DNA of 5,106 nt from Acidobacteriota bacterium (GTDB taxonomy: Bacteria > Acidobacteriota > Terriglobia > UBA7540). Below the pieces are notes generated by a model. The model made no database searches. It was not told the DNA's origin and saw only the letters and a list, made by a program, of their open reading frames with translations. The DNA lies in contig JAJXZM010000047.1 in NCBI GenBank assembly GCA_021780055.1, positions 1-5,106 of the forward strand. The letters run 5' to 3'. Below are positions 4,541 to 5,106 of this stretch, piece by piece. Every line of letters begins with the position of its first letter. The stretch's first letter is position 1. The position numbers and the translations under genes were made by a program.

Positions 4541-4800
4541 TACCACCTGTACTTTGCTCCCACGGGTTCCCGTGGCTGAACCTGGCGGAGAGATGGTTTG
4601 CCGCGATCACCCGCAAGCGCATCCGGCGCGGAACCTCTCACATCGTCAACAATCTCAACAGCGCAATCCCAGAATACATGCGGCATATCAGTGATGGAGG
4701 ATGGCGCAATGCTGCACCCGCAGCGCGATTGCGGCCAGGGGACGTGGTCAAGCTGAGGATCTCGCTCTTTGAAGCACACATCGATCATTGCAAAGCATAG
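4538..4800 (+). pseudogene. Degraded 3' fragment of an IS630-type transposase, frameshifted
   Basis: One frame (from 4538) reads R-Y-H-L-Y-F-A-P-T-G-S and then stops. The next frame (from 4573) continues W-L-N-L-A-E-R-W-F-A-A-I-T-R-K-R-I-R-R-G, then a helix ending N-S-A-I-P-E-Y-M. Joined, this is the C-terminal signature of IS630-family DDE transposases (F-T-P-T-x-S-S-W-L-N-x-V-E-R-W-F, then R-R-G), in which the Glu of the E-R pair (4588-4590) is the last catalytic residue. One base is missing near 4571, where a second Ser codon before W-L-N would be expected. The last 100 bp lose family resemblance in this frame, while another frame shows Q-A-E-D-L at 4749-4763, like the family's T-A-E-D-I-L, which suggests a further shift. 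The N-terminal half and both catalytic Asp are absent, and no insertion-sequence ends were identified. It cannot be functional. Confidence 0.72.
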
Positions 4801-4825
4801 GTTGAAATGAATTCAAGCAAGAGGC

Positions 4826-4840
4826 TCTCGCTTCGCGAGA
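4826..4840. other. Short perfect hairpin in the spacer after the transposase remnant
   Basis: TCTCGC (4826-4831) and GCGAGA (4835-4840) pair perfectly with the loop TTC. No T-run follows on either strand. Apart from this, 4801-4949 shows no coding frame and no recognisable feature. Confidence 0.25.
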
Positions 4841-4949
4841 CCGCAGATGCTACAAGCCGAGCTTCTGCGCCAGCACCGTTGCGGTTGCGGGAGCAGGCCT
4901 ACCCCTTACGGTTTCGCCCGCCAAGGAACAGGGGTGCAGAAATCGTGGC

Positions 4950-4979
4950 CGCGCCTTTGATCTCCCTCACTTAGGCGCG
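4950..4979 (-). terminator. Inverted repeat across the end of the last gene
   Basis: CGCGCCT (4950-4956) and AGGCGCG (4973-4979) are exact inverse complements with a 16-nt loop that contains the TGA stop of the minus-strand gene. A terminator overlapping the final codons is possible; the long loop and missing T-run make it weak. Confidence 0.25.
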
Positions 4980-5106
4980 ATGGACGGCGGTTTGATTCGG
5001 TAGACTTGGATGATCCGCACCCACTCAGTCTCCTTCTCTGTCGCGAACGTCTGACGCATCTCATTCAGATCGTTGTCCAGATCTAGTCGGTCCCTAAACG
5101 AGATCG
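4967..5106 (-). CDS. C-terminal end of an unidentified charged protein (5' partial)
   Basis: On the minus strand a frame entering at the window edge is open for 45 codons to a TGA at 4969-4967. It reads through D-R-L-D-L-D-N-D-L-N-E-M-R-Q-T-F and then E-K-E-T-E-W-V-R-I-I-Q-V-Y-R-I before the tail K-P-P-S-I-A-P-K. The other two minus frames hit TAG within eight codons of the edge. The mix of acidic, basic and aliphatic residues with a helical first half looks like a genuine soluble protein end. I do not recognise the family, and the start is outside the window. Confidence 0.5.
   Translation of the reverse strand, partial: ISFRDRLDLDNDLNEMRQTFATEKETEWVRIIQVYRIKPPSIAPK

Overview
The window looks like ordinary chromosomal DNA from a GC-rich soil-type bacterium. 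The mix of genes (a DUF6159-type membrane protein, an exported dienelactone hydrolase, an exported SnoaL/NTF2-like protein, a GlsB/YeaQ-type protein), the short genes standing alone with long spacers, and the REP-like intergenic repeats would fit Acidobacteriota. That assignment is an inference from general character, not from a marker gene. No rRNA, tRNA, CRISPR array or intact mobile element was recognised.

Layout from left to right: the last 48 codons of an unidentified extracellular-looking protein (+, ends at 149) followed by a 10-bp terminator-like hairpin; a multi-pass DUF6159-like membrane protein on the minus strand (342-1205); a small unrecognised protein on the minus strand (about 1432-1797); an AT-richer spacer (1813-2150) with promoter-like boxes and three tandem copies of a 12-13 bp motif; a dienelactone hydrolase family protein with a signal peptide (+, 2154-2975); a convergent minus-strand SnoaL/DUF4440-like exported protein (3173-3679) ending in a strong hairpin; a 500-bp non-coding stretch; a GlsB/YeaQ/YmgE-type three-helix membrane protein (+, 4181-4426) behind a TTGACA promoter; a frameshifted scrap of an IS630-type transposase (about 4538-4800); and the last 45 codons of an unidentified minus-strand gene (4967 to the window end).

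The genes mostly alternate in strand and each appears to be its own transcription unit. I see no operon, and nothing indicates that they form one pathway. Common threads are the envelope (two membrane proteins, two exported proteins) and possibly stress or carbon metabolism, but this is loose.

The most interesting signal is not a gene. A 38-49 bp element starting GGGTCGCGCAT and carrying a 31-nt hairpin occurs three times (3014, 3802, and inverted at 3995). Two stem base pairs differ between copies by compensatory change and most remaining imperfections are G-T wobbles, so structure seems to be conserved. Two copies form an inverted pair 194 bp long, like a REPIN/BIME or a small MITE.
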